A stretch of DNA of 64,000 nucleotides from Hyperoplus lanceolatus (Eukaryota > Chordata > Actinopteri > Uranoscopiformes > Ammodytidae), in assembly GCA_026929865.2 (NCBI GenBank), contig CM049417.1, forward strand, positions 17,177,001-17,241,000, given 5' to 3'. The translations under genes and the position numbers were made by a program. Within the stretch, counting starts at the first letter, position 1. The number at the start of each line of letters is the position of its first letter. This document shows positions 1 to 11,593 of this stretch, in pieces. The notes below the pieces were generated by a model. That model was not told the DNA's origin, ran no database searches, and was given only the letters and a program-made list of their open reading frames with translations.

Positions 1-661
1 AAGGATAGCATATCAGGCAAACTAGGGAGAGAGGAAGAAAGAGGAGAGGTTGAATATCCCAGGAGACGATATTTAGTTGTCTGGATGAGGCAGGGACAAG
101 GGAGCAGAGAGCAGTGCCACGAGAACTGATGGTCCATGACAGACAGCCTGAGTGCAAAGAGAGGACAAGGAGGAGAAAAGAAGAAGAGAGGGAGAAGAGA
201 GAACCAGAAAAAATGTAGATTTACTCTCAAGACAGAATCACAAGTTAAAAAAGAAGCATCTGCATTGGGACTCAGAAGTATTATTTTTGCGAAATCATCT
301 TCAGCACAATAGGACAGCGATGCACACACACAGAAACACCCATCCACATATATACCGTCTGGAGCGGCTACAGCGATAGATTACTTCGCCTGACGGTTTC
401 CCATGAACACCTGGGCCTTTCTCCCTTGAGTTGCAGCTTTTTTAATGTCTGCCTCTGACAGTAAGCTAGACAAGAATTTGATTTACATAATTCTTTCAGA
501 AATTGAGAGGAGCTCTAACATCTGATATCAAGCGTCAACTTTACTTCATCTCAGCCTATTTCATATTCTTCATGAGGTAGCAGAAGGATACAACTAAATA
601 GTTGATATGATGAAGAGTGTATCAAAGGCGCACACAGCCCAATCCTGTTCCTCTATTAATA
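1..661. other. Unassigned intergenic sequence
   Basis: Purine-rich sequence (roughly 20-220), then ordinary AT-rich sequence. A 75-codon ORF at 152-379 has low-complexity Arg/Glu/Lys-rich composition and no splice context, so I do not call it a gene. I see no RNA gene or repeat boundary here. Confidence 0.5.
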
Positions 662-666
662 CATAG

Positions 667-738
667 TGGAGATGCTGGGGATTGAACCGAGGACCTCATA
701 CATGCAAAGCACGCACTCTATCACTGAGCTACATCCCC
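667..738 (-). tRNA. tRNA-Ala(TGC)-like, probably degenerate
   Basis: On the minus strand this 72-base unit folds as a tRNA with anticodon loop TTTGCAT, giving anticodon TGC (Ala), and keeps the G3:U70 pair that marks alanine tRNAs. Compared with the copy at 5805-5876 it has lost the second G of the D-loop GG pair and has a C:C mismatch inside the T stem. No run of four T residues follows closely on the minus strand, so Pol III termination is not obvious. It may be a decayed gene or a tRNA-derived retroposed copy rather than a working tRNA. Confidence 0.55.
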
Positions 739-761
739 TATACAGTATATTAGAATTTATT

Positions 762-987
762 TAGTCTGGCTTGACCACTCCCGCCAGCGTCTATTAAGCG
801 CTGGCGTCGGCAAACAACGCTACGCCTCCATTGGCTGCTTCCCGGGGTTAGCCCCGCCGTAGATGATTGTGATTGGTTTAAATAAATAAAAACAGGCCAG
901 CCCAGTTTCCCCCCGAATAGACGGCTCTAAACGGAGTGCTTCCAGACCATACTACTTGCTGTAGTTTGGTCTGGCTTTGCGAGACTA
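762..987. mobile_element. MITE, 9-bp-TSD family, copy 1
   Basis: This 226-bp element begins TAGTCTGGC and ends GCGAGACTA, giving a short imperfect terminal inverted repeat. It is flanked by a 9-bp direct repeat GAATTTATT (753-761 and 988-996), a clear target-site duplication. Near the left end GCCAGCG and CGCTGGC form a hairpin, and near the right end CCAGACC and GGTCTGG form another. A copy differing only by one substitution and one indel lies at 63122-63348, so the family is young. It encodes no protein and must have been moved by a transposase elsewhere. A 9-bp duplication is compatible with Mutator-like transposases, but the superfamily is inference. Confidence 0.85.
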
Positions 988-996
988 GAATTTATT

Positions 997-1737
997 TCTT
1001 TTTTCTTTTCTTTTTTTCAAATAAATAAAATTTAATCTGTAATATGAGTACTTGGGCCTGGCAACACCTTTATGATTGGGTAAGAATACTCAAGTCTAAA
1101 TTCATGCACAAAGGAGTTTTAGGAGTTTGGTATTGTTCACAGTATTTATCTTTCTTCAAACTATCCTTGTTCTCCATAGAAGGTAACGGCAAGGTAGGAA
1201 GAACTCAGCTGTCTGCTTTAAATCTTTGTAGGAACATCAGCGCATGTTTAAAGTTGAGCTTTTTTGGAATGATAGCCAAGGCATGGACAGCATTTGACGC
1301 ATCACCACATAAAGTAGCTGGTTGCGCCGTTAATTATAAAGGGAGAAGGAGTCAGAGGGTCATATTGTACGGATAATGAATGTTTAGGGTGATTAATTTA
1401 AGATGTATTGATTTTCAGAGGCAGAGTGTTTTCTTTAAAAAATCTTACAGAATGGATGTCCTCATGATCTATAATTCATCATTTACACTATCAAGAGAGA
1501 ACAAATCCATTTGAGATATTCTGCGGGATAAGGAGAAAACACAGGTCTCTATTTCTGTGTATTTTTGGTCTTGTTTCCCAGTCTTGCTTCACCGATATGT
1601 ACTGTATGTATAAGTATGTTACCTGTGTATGTTGAGTAGGTTCATTTTCCCCATTTTTTGTGCAGATGTGGGGATCCTGAACCTCCGTATATAATTAATA
1701 ACTGCATAATTCTTGATGTATGCAATTATATAACATA
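997..1737. other. Intergenic, unrecognised 110-codon ORF
   Basis: AT-rich spacer between the MITE at 762-987 and the Tc1 element. It contains an open frame of 110 codons on the plus strand (1044-1376), whose product I do not recognise and which has no recognisable domain, signal peptide or splice sites. It is more likely a chance ORF than a gene. Confidence 0.4.
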
Positions 1738-1739
1738 TA

Positions 1740-3311
1740 CAGTGCTGTGTGAAAGTCTGTTAACCCCTTGAGCCTTTTGGAATTTTATTTATTTTAACCA
1801 TTATTAATTCATTTTTATCAATACCAGTATTTTTTATATGAAATGTTTATCAATTCAACACTTTTCTTTTCCAGAAATCAATTGTTAAAACAGATAAAAC
1901 TAATTATTTGACAACTGTTGTATGTGCAAAAGTTTGTGAACCCTGAGCTGCATTGCTTAAATCGAGCAAGGTAAACACAATCAAGGTGGGCCAAATTGAG
2001 TGATGAAATGGACCAATGTAATGAGAGATCTTTAGGGAAAAAATTGGGCGGCACTAGATAAAACAAAGATAAAACCAGGTCAGTTTAGGCCCACCAAACT
2101 GAACCCATCAGGTCAGACATGACAAGAGGAAAGGAAATCTAAGAGGATCTCAGGAATAGAGTTTGATGTTGCACATTTGTCTGGGGACAGCTATAAATTC
2201 ATATAAAAAAAGTTTGAGCTCCATCGGTCCACCATGAGGCAAATCATCTACAAATGGAGAGCTTTAAGAATGACTTAACATCTGACTTCCTTGAAAAATA
2301 TCCTCAAGCACCACAAGAAAAGGGATTTTTCAGGTAAAAGCCAATCCAAACATTACATCTGGAGATTGCCACCACCATTCTTCACTTTCGAGAAGGTTCT
2401 CTTGGTGGTAGGCAGAGTTGCGTTTTTGCCCAAACATGGCGGTTTTGGTTATGACCAAACAGTTAAATTTTGGACCAATCTGTCCATGGAATAAGACTTC
2501 AGGTATCTCCAGGTGCTCTCTGGCAAAGTTGTGACAAGCAGTTTTGTTCTTTTTTGAGAGCAGAGGCTTCTTCAGCAACCCTCCCTTGAAAGCCATGTTG
2601 ACTGAGTTTTCTTCTTATTGTTGAACCACGCACATCTGTCCCAGATGCTGAAAGAGATGTCTGCAAATCACTAGATGTAATGTTTGGGTTGGCTTTTAAC
2701 TGAAAAATAACTTTTCTTGTGGTGCTTATGGATATTTTTGAAGGAAGTCTACTTCTAGGCAGATGTTCAGTCACTCATAAAGCTCTCCGTTTGTAGATGA
2801 TTTGTGGACCGATGGAGCTCAAACTTTTTTTTAAATTAATTTATAGCTGTCCCCAGACAAATGTGCAGCATCACAACTCGATTCCTGAGATCCTCTGAAA
2901 TTTTTTTCACTTTTAGCATGTCTGACCTGTATGGGTTCAGTTTGGTGGGCCTAAACTGACCTGGTTTTATCTTTGTTTTATCTAGTGCCGTCCAATTTCT
3001 TCCCTAAAGATCTCTCATTACATTGGTCCATTTCATCACTCAATTTGGCCCACCTGATTGTGTTTACCTTGCTCGATTGAAGCAATGCAGCTCAGAATTC
3101 ACAAACTTTTGGACATGCAACAGTTGTCAAATAATTTGTTTTATCTGTTTTAACAATTGATTTCTGGAAAAGAGAAATGTTGAATTGATAAACAAACATC
3201 TGTTATTTCATATACAAAATAATGGTATTGATAAAAAAAAAAATTAATAGTGGTTAAAATAAATAAAATTCCAAAAGGCTCAAGGGGTTCACAAACTTTC
3301 ACACAGCACTG
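1740..3311 (-). mobile_element. Tc1/mariner element, fold-back derivative
   Basis: The element is flanked by TA dinucleotides (1738-1739 and 3312-3313), the Tc1/mariner target duplication, and its ends start CAGTGCTGTGTGAAAGT on both strands. Terminal inverted repeats of this superfamily are usually tens to about 200 bp. Here the two arms remain complementary for roughly 630-650 bp (about 1740-2372 against 2665-3311) and include transposase coding sequence. Reading from the right end on the minus strand, 2774-2499 encodes a Tc1-type helix-turn-helix region and 2596-2330, in another frame, continues into the start of the catalytic part. The rest of the transposase is missing: the left arm is an inverted copy of the N-terminal half. 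It cannot make a working transposase. Confidence 0.85.
2330..2774 (-). pseudogene. Broken Tc1 transposase fragment
   Basis: Two overlapping minus-strand frames together look like the first half of a Tc1 transposase. The upstream frame (2774-2499) carries the DNA-binding helix-turn-helix region with the typical STIRRKL segment. The second frame (2596-2330) carries the linker and the beginning of the DDE domain, ending near the degraded Gly-rich segment that normally follows the first catalytic Asp. A frameshift separates the two, and the sequence then runs into the inverted left arm instead of the C-terminal half. Confidence 0.75.
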
Positions 3312-3784
3312 TACATGGTGTCTGCGTGTAGAGTTAACACAACAGCTGATATGTTAAGAGGTATCGAGGGACTGTGGCAAACTTGGTGCAAGAAATTTGT
3401 TTGTCAAGGCACACAGTGACTTCTTTACAGTGTTTCATAACTGCACTGGGTCGGCTGTGAAGCAGAAACAGGCTGCTGCTGGAGGAATGCAGCCTTTGTT
3501 GCAAGCAATATATCTCTGAGTCTATAAATGGTGTGAATGTCAGGGAAATCACAGTAGGAGTTTGCATATGAATGATCTCTCTGCTACAGACTTGTTCCAC
3601 CATATAGACGTTTCTATTGAGATGTTTCTCTCTGGAAAGATCATGTCACATTGCTATTAAACTCCTGTGATGGAACGTGACGCCATTCCTTTGCTGAAAA
3701 TGTAATCATTTGGTATTTTATAAATGATGGTGGTAACTGTCATCTTCAAAATATTTTTGATGTTTTACTTCTGTTTAAAGTTAA

Positions 3785-4090
3785 AGGTATACTTCACCCA
3801 TACGGAACCGGCGTTCTATCATTATAAAATCACTATTATAATGTAATGAATGAGGTTTTTCTTCCCTCAGTCTTCCCTTGGCCCAGCTGTCCTGATAATC
3901 CTAACCCTACATTTTTCTTACTGTGATGTCACAGTAAGAAAAATGTTGGGTTAGACAGTGAGACCATAAAACACTCTTTCTGCCTTTTCTCAGGCTAGGA
4001 TGAACCAATTTCAATTTTGTTTGCACATTTATACTAAATAGGATCTCAGAGTTCAATACACCTTCATATTCCCACCGGTGAAGTAGGTCT
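3785..4090. mobile_element. TTAA-flanked MITE with central palindrome
   Basis: The 306-bp unit is bounded by TTAA on both sides (3781-3784 and 4091-4094). Its ends are inverted repeats: the left end is AGGTATACTTCACC and the right end read on the minus strand is AGACCTACTTCACC. It has no coding capacity. A TTAA duplication is the rule for piggyBac and Kolobok transposons; which one mobilised it cannot be decided here. A 54-bp near-perfect palindrome (3901-3954) lies inside. Confidence 0.65.
3901..3954. repeat. 54-bp palindrome (26-bp arms)
   Basis: Two 26-base arms (3901-3926 and 3929-3954) are complementary apart from one mismatch and are separated by only two bases. It lies inside the TTAA-flanked element at 3785-4090 and could extrude as a cruciform or fold as an RNA hairpin. 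Confidence 0.9.
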
Positions 4091-4689
4091 TTAACTTAGA
4101 GTTGCATCAACAAACAACTGAGTGGAGAAGACACTTCGCTTAACTGGCCATTAGCTAGCAGGACATATATTATCTGATATTCTAAAATAAACATTTAGGC
4201 ATTTTTCTGAACCTTGCAATTCAAAGCAGCATGTGTATGCCTAAATAATTGTATTCAGCTCATGTTTATATGATATGCTGCCCTCTCATGGATGGCTGTC
4301 TCAGTTCATTTTTTAGCATACAGTACACCATCCTTAGAGGAAAGTTTCCTTGTAAACAGACAGTGTGCCGTCTTCTTCATTACATTTTGTTGGTGTGTTT
4401 TACTTGTTGGTGTGTCTTTTGGTGCACGAGTGTCACCTGTTGATTTGTTGAATAGTGGGAAAGCACCCGCGGGACAGTGTGGCGTCCAACACAAGCGCAT
4501 GTGCACAAGATAAACCTGGTTGAGCTGCTCATAGATGTTAAAACTCCACAGATTACCTTTAAGCAAGATTCTATTGAGCATGGTCTCTGTGTTTGAAAGC
4601 AATTGTTTTTGACACTGTAGAATGTCACCACTGATGGTCTATTAAAGTTGCCATCATTGAGGTACTAATCAGGATATAAATATTTGAAT

Positions 4690-4761
4690 TGGAGATGGTG
4701 GGGATTGAACCCAGGACCTCATACATGCAAAGCATGCACTCTACCACTGAGCTACATCCAC
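4690..4761 (-). tRNA. tRNA-Ala(TGC)-like, probable pseudogene
   Basis: Minus-strand tRNA-Ala copy with anticodon loop TTTGCAT (TGC). The D arm with box A (TAGCTCAGTGG) and the T loop TTCAATC are kept, but base 2 of the acceptor stem is T opposite C and one T-stem pair is C:C. The G3:U70 identity pair remains. No close T4 terminator follows on the minus strand. The two stem mismatches suggest a decaying copy. Confidence 0.55.
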
Positions 4762-5115
4762 TTTCCACTTTCTCAATTTAAGTGACATATCATCTTCTCA
4801 GCTCTTCTGGTAAATCAAGTTCTATTTTTTCTAGAATTTGCAAATGACAACACCATAAACCGTGTTTTTTCTTAAATGTTTAAAATACAGACGAAAAATC
4901 AATAATTTAGGTTTTAAAAAAGTCCAATTTAGTCGCTCTTAAGAATTTACAAACCAATTCTAATCATGTAGGCTTTCTGCACCCAGATATATTTGCAGTA
5001 TTTTATAACCTAGCAGGACTGCAAGAATGTACCATGGTGTGGTTTCAACTAGCAGGGCCGGTGAAAGACTGCTTTTACCTTGACATTTAAATGTGCCTAC
5101 TGCATTTTTGAACAG

Positions 5116-5158
5116 TGGAGATTCTGGGTATTGAACCCAGGACCTGATACATGTGAAG
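5116..5158 (-). pseudogene. tRNA-Ala 3'-half relic
   Basis: On the minus strand this is the 3' half of the same tRNA-Ala family: anticodon arm, a perfect T arm (CTGGG, loop TTCAATA, CCCAG) and the 3' acceptor strand ending CTCCA. The D arm and 5' acceptor strand are missing and replaced by unrelated sequence, so it cannot form a tRNA. Confidence 0.65.
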
Positions 5159-5710
5159 TAGAGCGATTTTTGGCTCGTTAGAATGTGGCTCATAAAAAGG
5201 TGCTGTATTACGAAAATCCATGAGAGGAAAGACCACCCTTTCAAACGGCCACATAAATGTGTTCCCTCATCATCATTGTTTGATACATTTTTATTCAAAC
5301 AGTTTTAGTTTGTTTTCTCATCATAGATCTGTCAAAGCATTTATTTCATATATCTAGTTTATGAATGTCTCTCCAAGTGACAACACAGTCAACCTTCCCT
5401 ACATATTTATTCTCAAAATCCAATTGACAGACAGCCGTTATTCTATTTAAACACCTTCTGCAGAATGTTTTTTTTCTTCATATTTTGGAGATTGCTTATG
5501 AAGGGGTATATTATCCTTTCATCGATCTGTCCTCCACCCATCTGTCTCTCATCAATAAACTCCTTTATTGCTTTCTTAGTTTAGCCCTGAGCCTTGAGGT
5601 AAACATTGTTCTCCCGAACACAATGAGGATGCTCAGACAATGTGCTGCTCCAAGAGGCTGGCAGCTTTGTGACAGTATGCACAGGAATAAGCTGAACATA
5701 GAAGGATCCC

Positions 5711-5740
5711 GTACGTGTTAACCACTAAACTACATCCTCC
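5711..5740 (-). pseudogene. Possible tRNA-Ala 5'-half relic
   Basis: Read on the minus strand, this resembles the acceptor strand and D arm of the tRNA-Ala copies nearby (GGATGTAG, then a degraded TTTAGTGG box A). Nothing like an anticodon or T arm follows. The match is short and could be chance. Confidence 0.3.
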
Positions 5741-5804
5741 ACATTTTATTGTGAATCTTTAACACAGATTACAATGATGTTGATCTCCAGATTACAATAA
5801 GATG

Positions 5805-5876
5805 TGGAGATGCTGGGGATTGAACCCAGGACCTCATACATGCGAAGCATGCGCTCTACCACTGAGCTACATCCCC
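5805..5876 (-). tRNA. tRNA-Ala(CGC)
   Basis: Best-preserved member of the cluster. The minus strand gives a 72-base cloverleaf with paired acceptor stem, G3:U70 alanine identity pair, box A TAGCTCAGTGG, anticodon stem CATGC/GTATG around loop TTCGCAT (anticodon CGC), a perfectly paired T stem and discriminator A. It matches the usual vertebrate tRNA-Ala layout, and no CCA is encoded, as expected. One caution is that I see no run of four T residues just downstream on the minus strand, so it may not be transcribed efficiently. Confidence 0.8.
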
Positions 5877-7244
<1,368 letters not shown>

Positions 7245-7360
7245 CATTTCTCCTTTAATCATACTCGGCTTCACAGGATCTGCCTTGCTTCATCAAAGCG
7301 TAACTGAGAGATGAGAGGACTTTTTCCTCTTTCCTTCTCTTCTGTTTCATTCCTTTATTA

Positions 7361-7410
7361 CTTTCTCCTCCTTCTCCTCCTCCTCCTCCTCCTCTTCCTC
7401 CTCCTCCCAT
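7361..7410. repeat. CTC-rich polypyrimidine tract
   Basis: Imperfect (CTC)n tract, fully pyrimidine on the plus strand for about 50 bases. Such mirror-type tracts can form triplex DNA. Confidence 0.85.
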
Positions 7411-8475
7411 CACCTACAGTATGTCTCTTTTAAGGAGGAGAAAGAAAATAAATTCTATGTTTATGTCTCAAATTCCCTCTCCTCCCTCCTACTTTGCAGC
7501 CTCTCTGTACAGTTTTCCACTTCCTCTCTGCTTTTATCTTGTCCTCACCTTGTCTCTCTTGTATAACCATAGATTTATCATGTATTAACCTAGATTTATT
7601 GTACTCCTCTGCCTTATCCACTTGTGACTCTCCTGCCTTATCTTCTTTTCTGCTAAGATTAAAATTAAACTCCATTCAATAATATTCTGCTTCTAAACCA
7701 ATCTTAAACTTTGGAAAGTTTGCTGTAAGGGCATTCAACTTTTTTAGGTAGCAAAAAGTCATGTTTTGCAACATAAACCGAGTGCTGTTGTGTTATATCA
7801 CCACTGTTGTGGAGACAAAATGCATGTAAACATGACAAAACAATACATATACAATGAAGGGAGTTATCAGACACATTATACACAATTCATCAGGTCACAA
7901 TTGAACATAAACATTTTGCCAATATTGTGGGTGTTCTGTAAAGTGTAATCATATTAACTGTTACAAAGCCTGCAGTAGAGTTCTTTTTTATTTTGTGATT
8001 GCCACCTTGAATACCCAATGCTCTTTTTGTTTTTTTAGTGTTTCCCTACTCCTTATGTGCCTCCAGGGGAGCACTTGAAGCCATTTCCACACCCCACACA
8101 GTTGCACTTGGATCCGCATACATCCCACTAATCCATTTTGAGTCGCAAGAAGAATGACTCTGAAAAATGTGTATCCCCTGAGAGGAGAATTATAGTCCAC
8201 TAGCCCAAGGCTAAGAAATATAGAACGATAAGACGCATCGTCATCCTCAATGCTAGCAGTGATCCTGATAGTTTGTATTACATTACAACTGATCATTTCA
8301 AACTTTATTTATCCCCAGAGGCAACTTATGTACTCAGTTCCCTTTCTCTCCACAGGGAGTTAAGAAGCACAGCAGAAACTCTAGAGCTCTTTTGAAAGAT
8401 ATTTTGAATCATTTGTTGATTATTAAGGGGTACTTTACAAGGTGAAAACGTGACAGTTTTCCAGTTTTTTGTTAA

Positions 8476-8493
8476 AAAAAAAAAAAAAAAAAA
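8476..8493. repeat. Poly(A) run
   Basis: A run of about 18 A residues with T-rich flanks. It may mark the tail of an old retroposon, but no matching body or target duplication is visible. Confidence 0.6.
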
Positions 8494-8713
8494 CTGTTCA
8501 GATACAATTTATTTGAAATATTCACTCGTAAACATGTTTTCAGAGGAAACGGGCTGAAATCGCTGTAGTAGGCATGCCAAGCCAATAGTCAGCGGTGACA
8601 CTTAGCCTAGTAGATAGCTCTTTCGGTACAATTTGATGCATACAACCTTACTGTAACCGAAAATTAATGCCACTAATGTTCATAAAGCGGTTGGTGTAAG
8701 CTTGGGGTTACAA

Positions 8714-9250
8714 GTATTGTAAATGACAAGCTTTCTGTCCTCTTATTTCACCGCATTGAACTTGTGAAAACAGAAGACTTGCTGATAGTGAAGGGGCTTT
8801 GTGAGCGGCTACTTTCCTGTTAGGCGTACTTCAAAATAAAAGTCAACTCACGTTTGTCCATTGAAATGCTATTAATGTTTAGCCAGTGAAATGCTTTTAC
8901 TGTGAAACCGTAGCCTGAACAGTAACTTAACCGCTGCGCGCTGAACTATGGATAGTGTTTTTTAATGTAGAGAGAGCCGTGTCCCTGGCATATAGAAGCT
9001 ACACACGTTTATTTTGCTAGAAATACCGGCAGAGCACAAATCTTTCCCCCGACAAAGTGGCGGGTGGTCTCAATAACTTACTAATCGCTTAGAATAAATT
9101 GGCAAGTGTTATATTTGAGCCCTGCACGACACTCTCCGCTGATCACAGTGATGGTGCCGCGGAGAGACCTTGCATGTTATGTTGTCTTCTAACTTTATAA
9201 CTGGCGCATGGGTATTTTGACAGCAAATGTTATAGACTACCATACGTGAA
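8714..9250. mobile_element. Degraded relative of the 23191-24233 element
   Basis: Several blocks match the interior of the element at 23191-24233 in the same order and orientation. Examples are the block around TGACAAGCTTTCTGTCCTCT, one with ATAAAAGTCAACTC, and one with AAAGTGGCG followed by AATAACTTACT. The terminal repeats that bound the other copy were not found here, so its edges are uncertain. It has no coding capacity. Confidence 0.6.
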
Positions 9251-9403
9251 GTGGAGCCGTGACGACAGCGTTACCAGGGAAAATGGTTTTGGTGTTTACA
9301 AGAAACCAAAACCGTTGTGTTTTCCAAAAAATCCTCCCTGGGAGTTGATCTCAAAAACTTGCGGTTTCATGCCTGCGTTTGCTGTTTTCATGTAAATGAT
9401 ATA

Positions 9404-9435
9404 GTGCATCCGCGAAAATATTTTCGCGTATGCAC
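9404..9435. repeat. 32-bp palindrome
   Basis: A near-perfect palindrome centred on GCGAAAATATTTTCGC, with outer arms GTGCAT and ATGCAC; only two positions fail to pair. It lies just beyond the degraded mobile element at 8714-9250 and may belong to it. Confidence 0.85.
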
Positions 9436-9535
9436 CGTTTCGTGTTGTTGCCTCTATGAGGTGCTGTGTGTGTTTGCTCCCTCCAGACAAAGCCAAGATA
9501 GCTGTTTCCAGTCTTTATGCTAAACTAGGCTAATC

Positions 9536-10280
9536 TGTAGACTCTAACCTCATGTTTATATTCATCTTCTCATCCTACTCTCTGCAAAAAAAAGGTTTGT
9601 CCGACTTTAAACTACACTGAAGTAGTATTAAAGTTTACGTGAAATTAATATTTAGCCGTTAAACAAATCTTCACTTTATTTGTATTTTCCAAAAGTATTT
9701 TTCATAAAAAGTTCCCTCTTTTTGTTACTTTCCTGCCACTGCAGCCAAGCATTGAAACGTTGGTTCTATTTAATCATCAAAATTCTTGAAAGTCCCATAA
9801 ACCCTTTTATATTATTCATCTAATTTCTTTTTTTAAGTTTGTAATTCATCATGTCATGATATATGCATGTTACCCTGGGATTAACTGCAACATTTATTGA
9901 TGGGATTTTCTGCTCAGTGGTTCAGTTTAGTGCAGCTGATCCCAGTGTAAACCCAACTCCTGTGGGATGTTAATAAACACCATTCCTACATTTTTCTGTA
10001 ATTGCTGCTGTGTGAAAACAACTTTCCGAAAAGACTTTTCCTTCTCAGCCAGTATAACAACAACACACCTGCAGTCATTCAACCCAGGGTCGCTCGCTCC
10101 CTCTCACTCTCTTTGCCTATTTCATTCAGTTAATTTTCCATCGTAGTCAGCTAGATCAGTTTAGTGTGTGGTGGTGGTTCAAAGTGCACAGAGGTTCTCA
10201 GGAGGAAACCCCACCCAGACCTGCTGTTGCACTCTCACACACCCAACGGCAGCTACTGCAAAACGTTCACACAGACAGGA

Positions 10281-10325
<45 letters not shown>

Positions 10326-11201
10326 GACATATTACTGACTATATTCCTATTATCTGTAGTTTTATTTATTTAAATGTAAAGACTATTTTAAATGATTGAA
10401 TGATTGATAGTGAAGATGAATGAATTTCAGTAGCACATGGCAAACACGCGGTGCCAAGGTCAGGCTGTTGACACCTCTGTGTGACGTTAGAGAGCAGCAG
10501 GTGGTGGTGCAGATGGAGACTGGCATCACTCTTCACACCAGGATATGGAACCTATTAGTCCCACACTGAGAGATGGCTGCTTGCTCTGCATCATGCACAC
10601 ACTTACTGTGCACACAACACCCCTCCAAAAAACCATGTCTGTCTGTCAGCCTATCCCCATATTAAACTTTTATTTATTTATTTCAGCTTGACTGTTTAAC
10701 TGTCGTCAGCCAAATGTGTCAAAAGATCATGAGAAACATTACCGTACCGTCTGAACAGAAAACAAGTTGATAGTTGAATGTAATAGGGTGGGGTCTTTGT
10801 GGTTGCAGATTGCAGCCAAGAGAGCCGTTTCAGTTATCCCTCTCCCTCTCTTTCTTTATGGTTCGTTCAGATCAACAGATGGTGTCCTGAAGAAAGGACA
10901 AAACAGTGAGTGGAAAGAGAATTATAGAGAAAATGAAGTTAAGGGCTCCTTCAGAGTGGCTCACAGCTACTAAACATTAACAGCCAGCCAGTGTACTTGC
11001 ACTTTCTTTTCTCCATTTTCCCACTAGCTGCATAGTCAGATTTGCCAATATACTTCTCTGCCAATCATATTCCGTCTCTATAGTTTAAAAGAAAAGGGAT
11101 AACACTAAACTGATACGCCATCCTAACTCAGGGCCCTATGATTTCTGCGCTAACAAAAACAACGACAAAATCACGGTGCTTGATGTTAAAAACATAATCT
11201 A
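9536..11201. other. Intergenic, AT-rich, one CA repeat
   Basis: No gene seen. Contains the CA repeat at 10283-10322 and two short ORFs that merely run through it. Confidence 0.5.
10283..10322. repeat. (CA)n microsatellite
   Basis: About 20 uninterrupted CA units. Confidence 0.97.
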
Positions 11202-11210
11202 GTATTTAAC

Positions 11211-11584
11211 TAGCCTGGCTCTGCCCGCCCGCCTACTTCCGGCCAAATTTTATTTTCCCTTCAGTAGTCAGTCTGGGTGTACAGCCCATTTCCCAGTTTT
11301 GCTGGAAATTCGACAGCCGGTCCAATCAGCGAACAGAGCGAGTGGCTGAGAACGATGACGTCGAAGTCGCGCTCCAGTTTCAGTTGCCAGAAGCCGGCTC
11401 ATGACACACGTGACGACCAAACGTTATGCGATTGGTTGGCTAATCCAGAGTGGCACTGGGCAGATCCAATAGTTTTAAACTTTAACAGACACCCGCCTCC
11501 ATGAGTGAACGTTTGCCAATTAAAGCACTGCCAGACCTTCTGTACAAATGAAATGAAGTACGATGGTCTGGTAGCACCAGGCTA
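11211..11584. mobile_element. MITE, 9-bp-TSD family, longer relative
   Basis: A 374-bp element with ends TAGCCTGG and CCAGGCTA, flanked by the 9-bp direct repeat GTATTTAAC (11202-11210 and 11585-11593). Like the copies at 762 and 63122 it has a 9-bp target duplication, a TAGYCTGG end and a right subterminal hairpin framed by CCAGACC and GGTCTGG. The interiors differ, so it is a related subfamily. A 75-codon ORF inside it (11277-11504) has no recognisable domain. Confidence 0.8.
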
Positions 11585-11593
11585 GTATTTAAC

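Noticed and set aside
1044..1376. 110-codon ORF on the plus strand considered as a gene or an m1ap N-terminal exon
   Set aside because: No convincing similarity, no splice signals in suitable phase, and it is 21 kb from the first supported m1ap exon.
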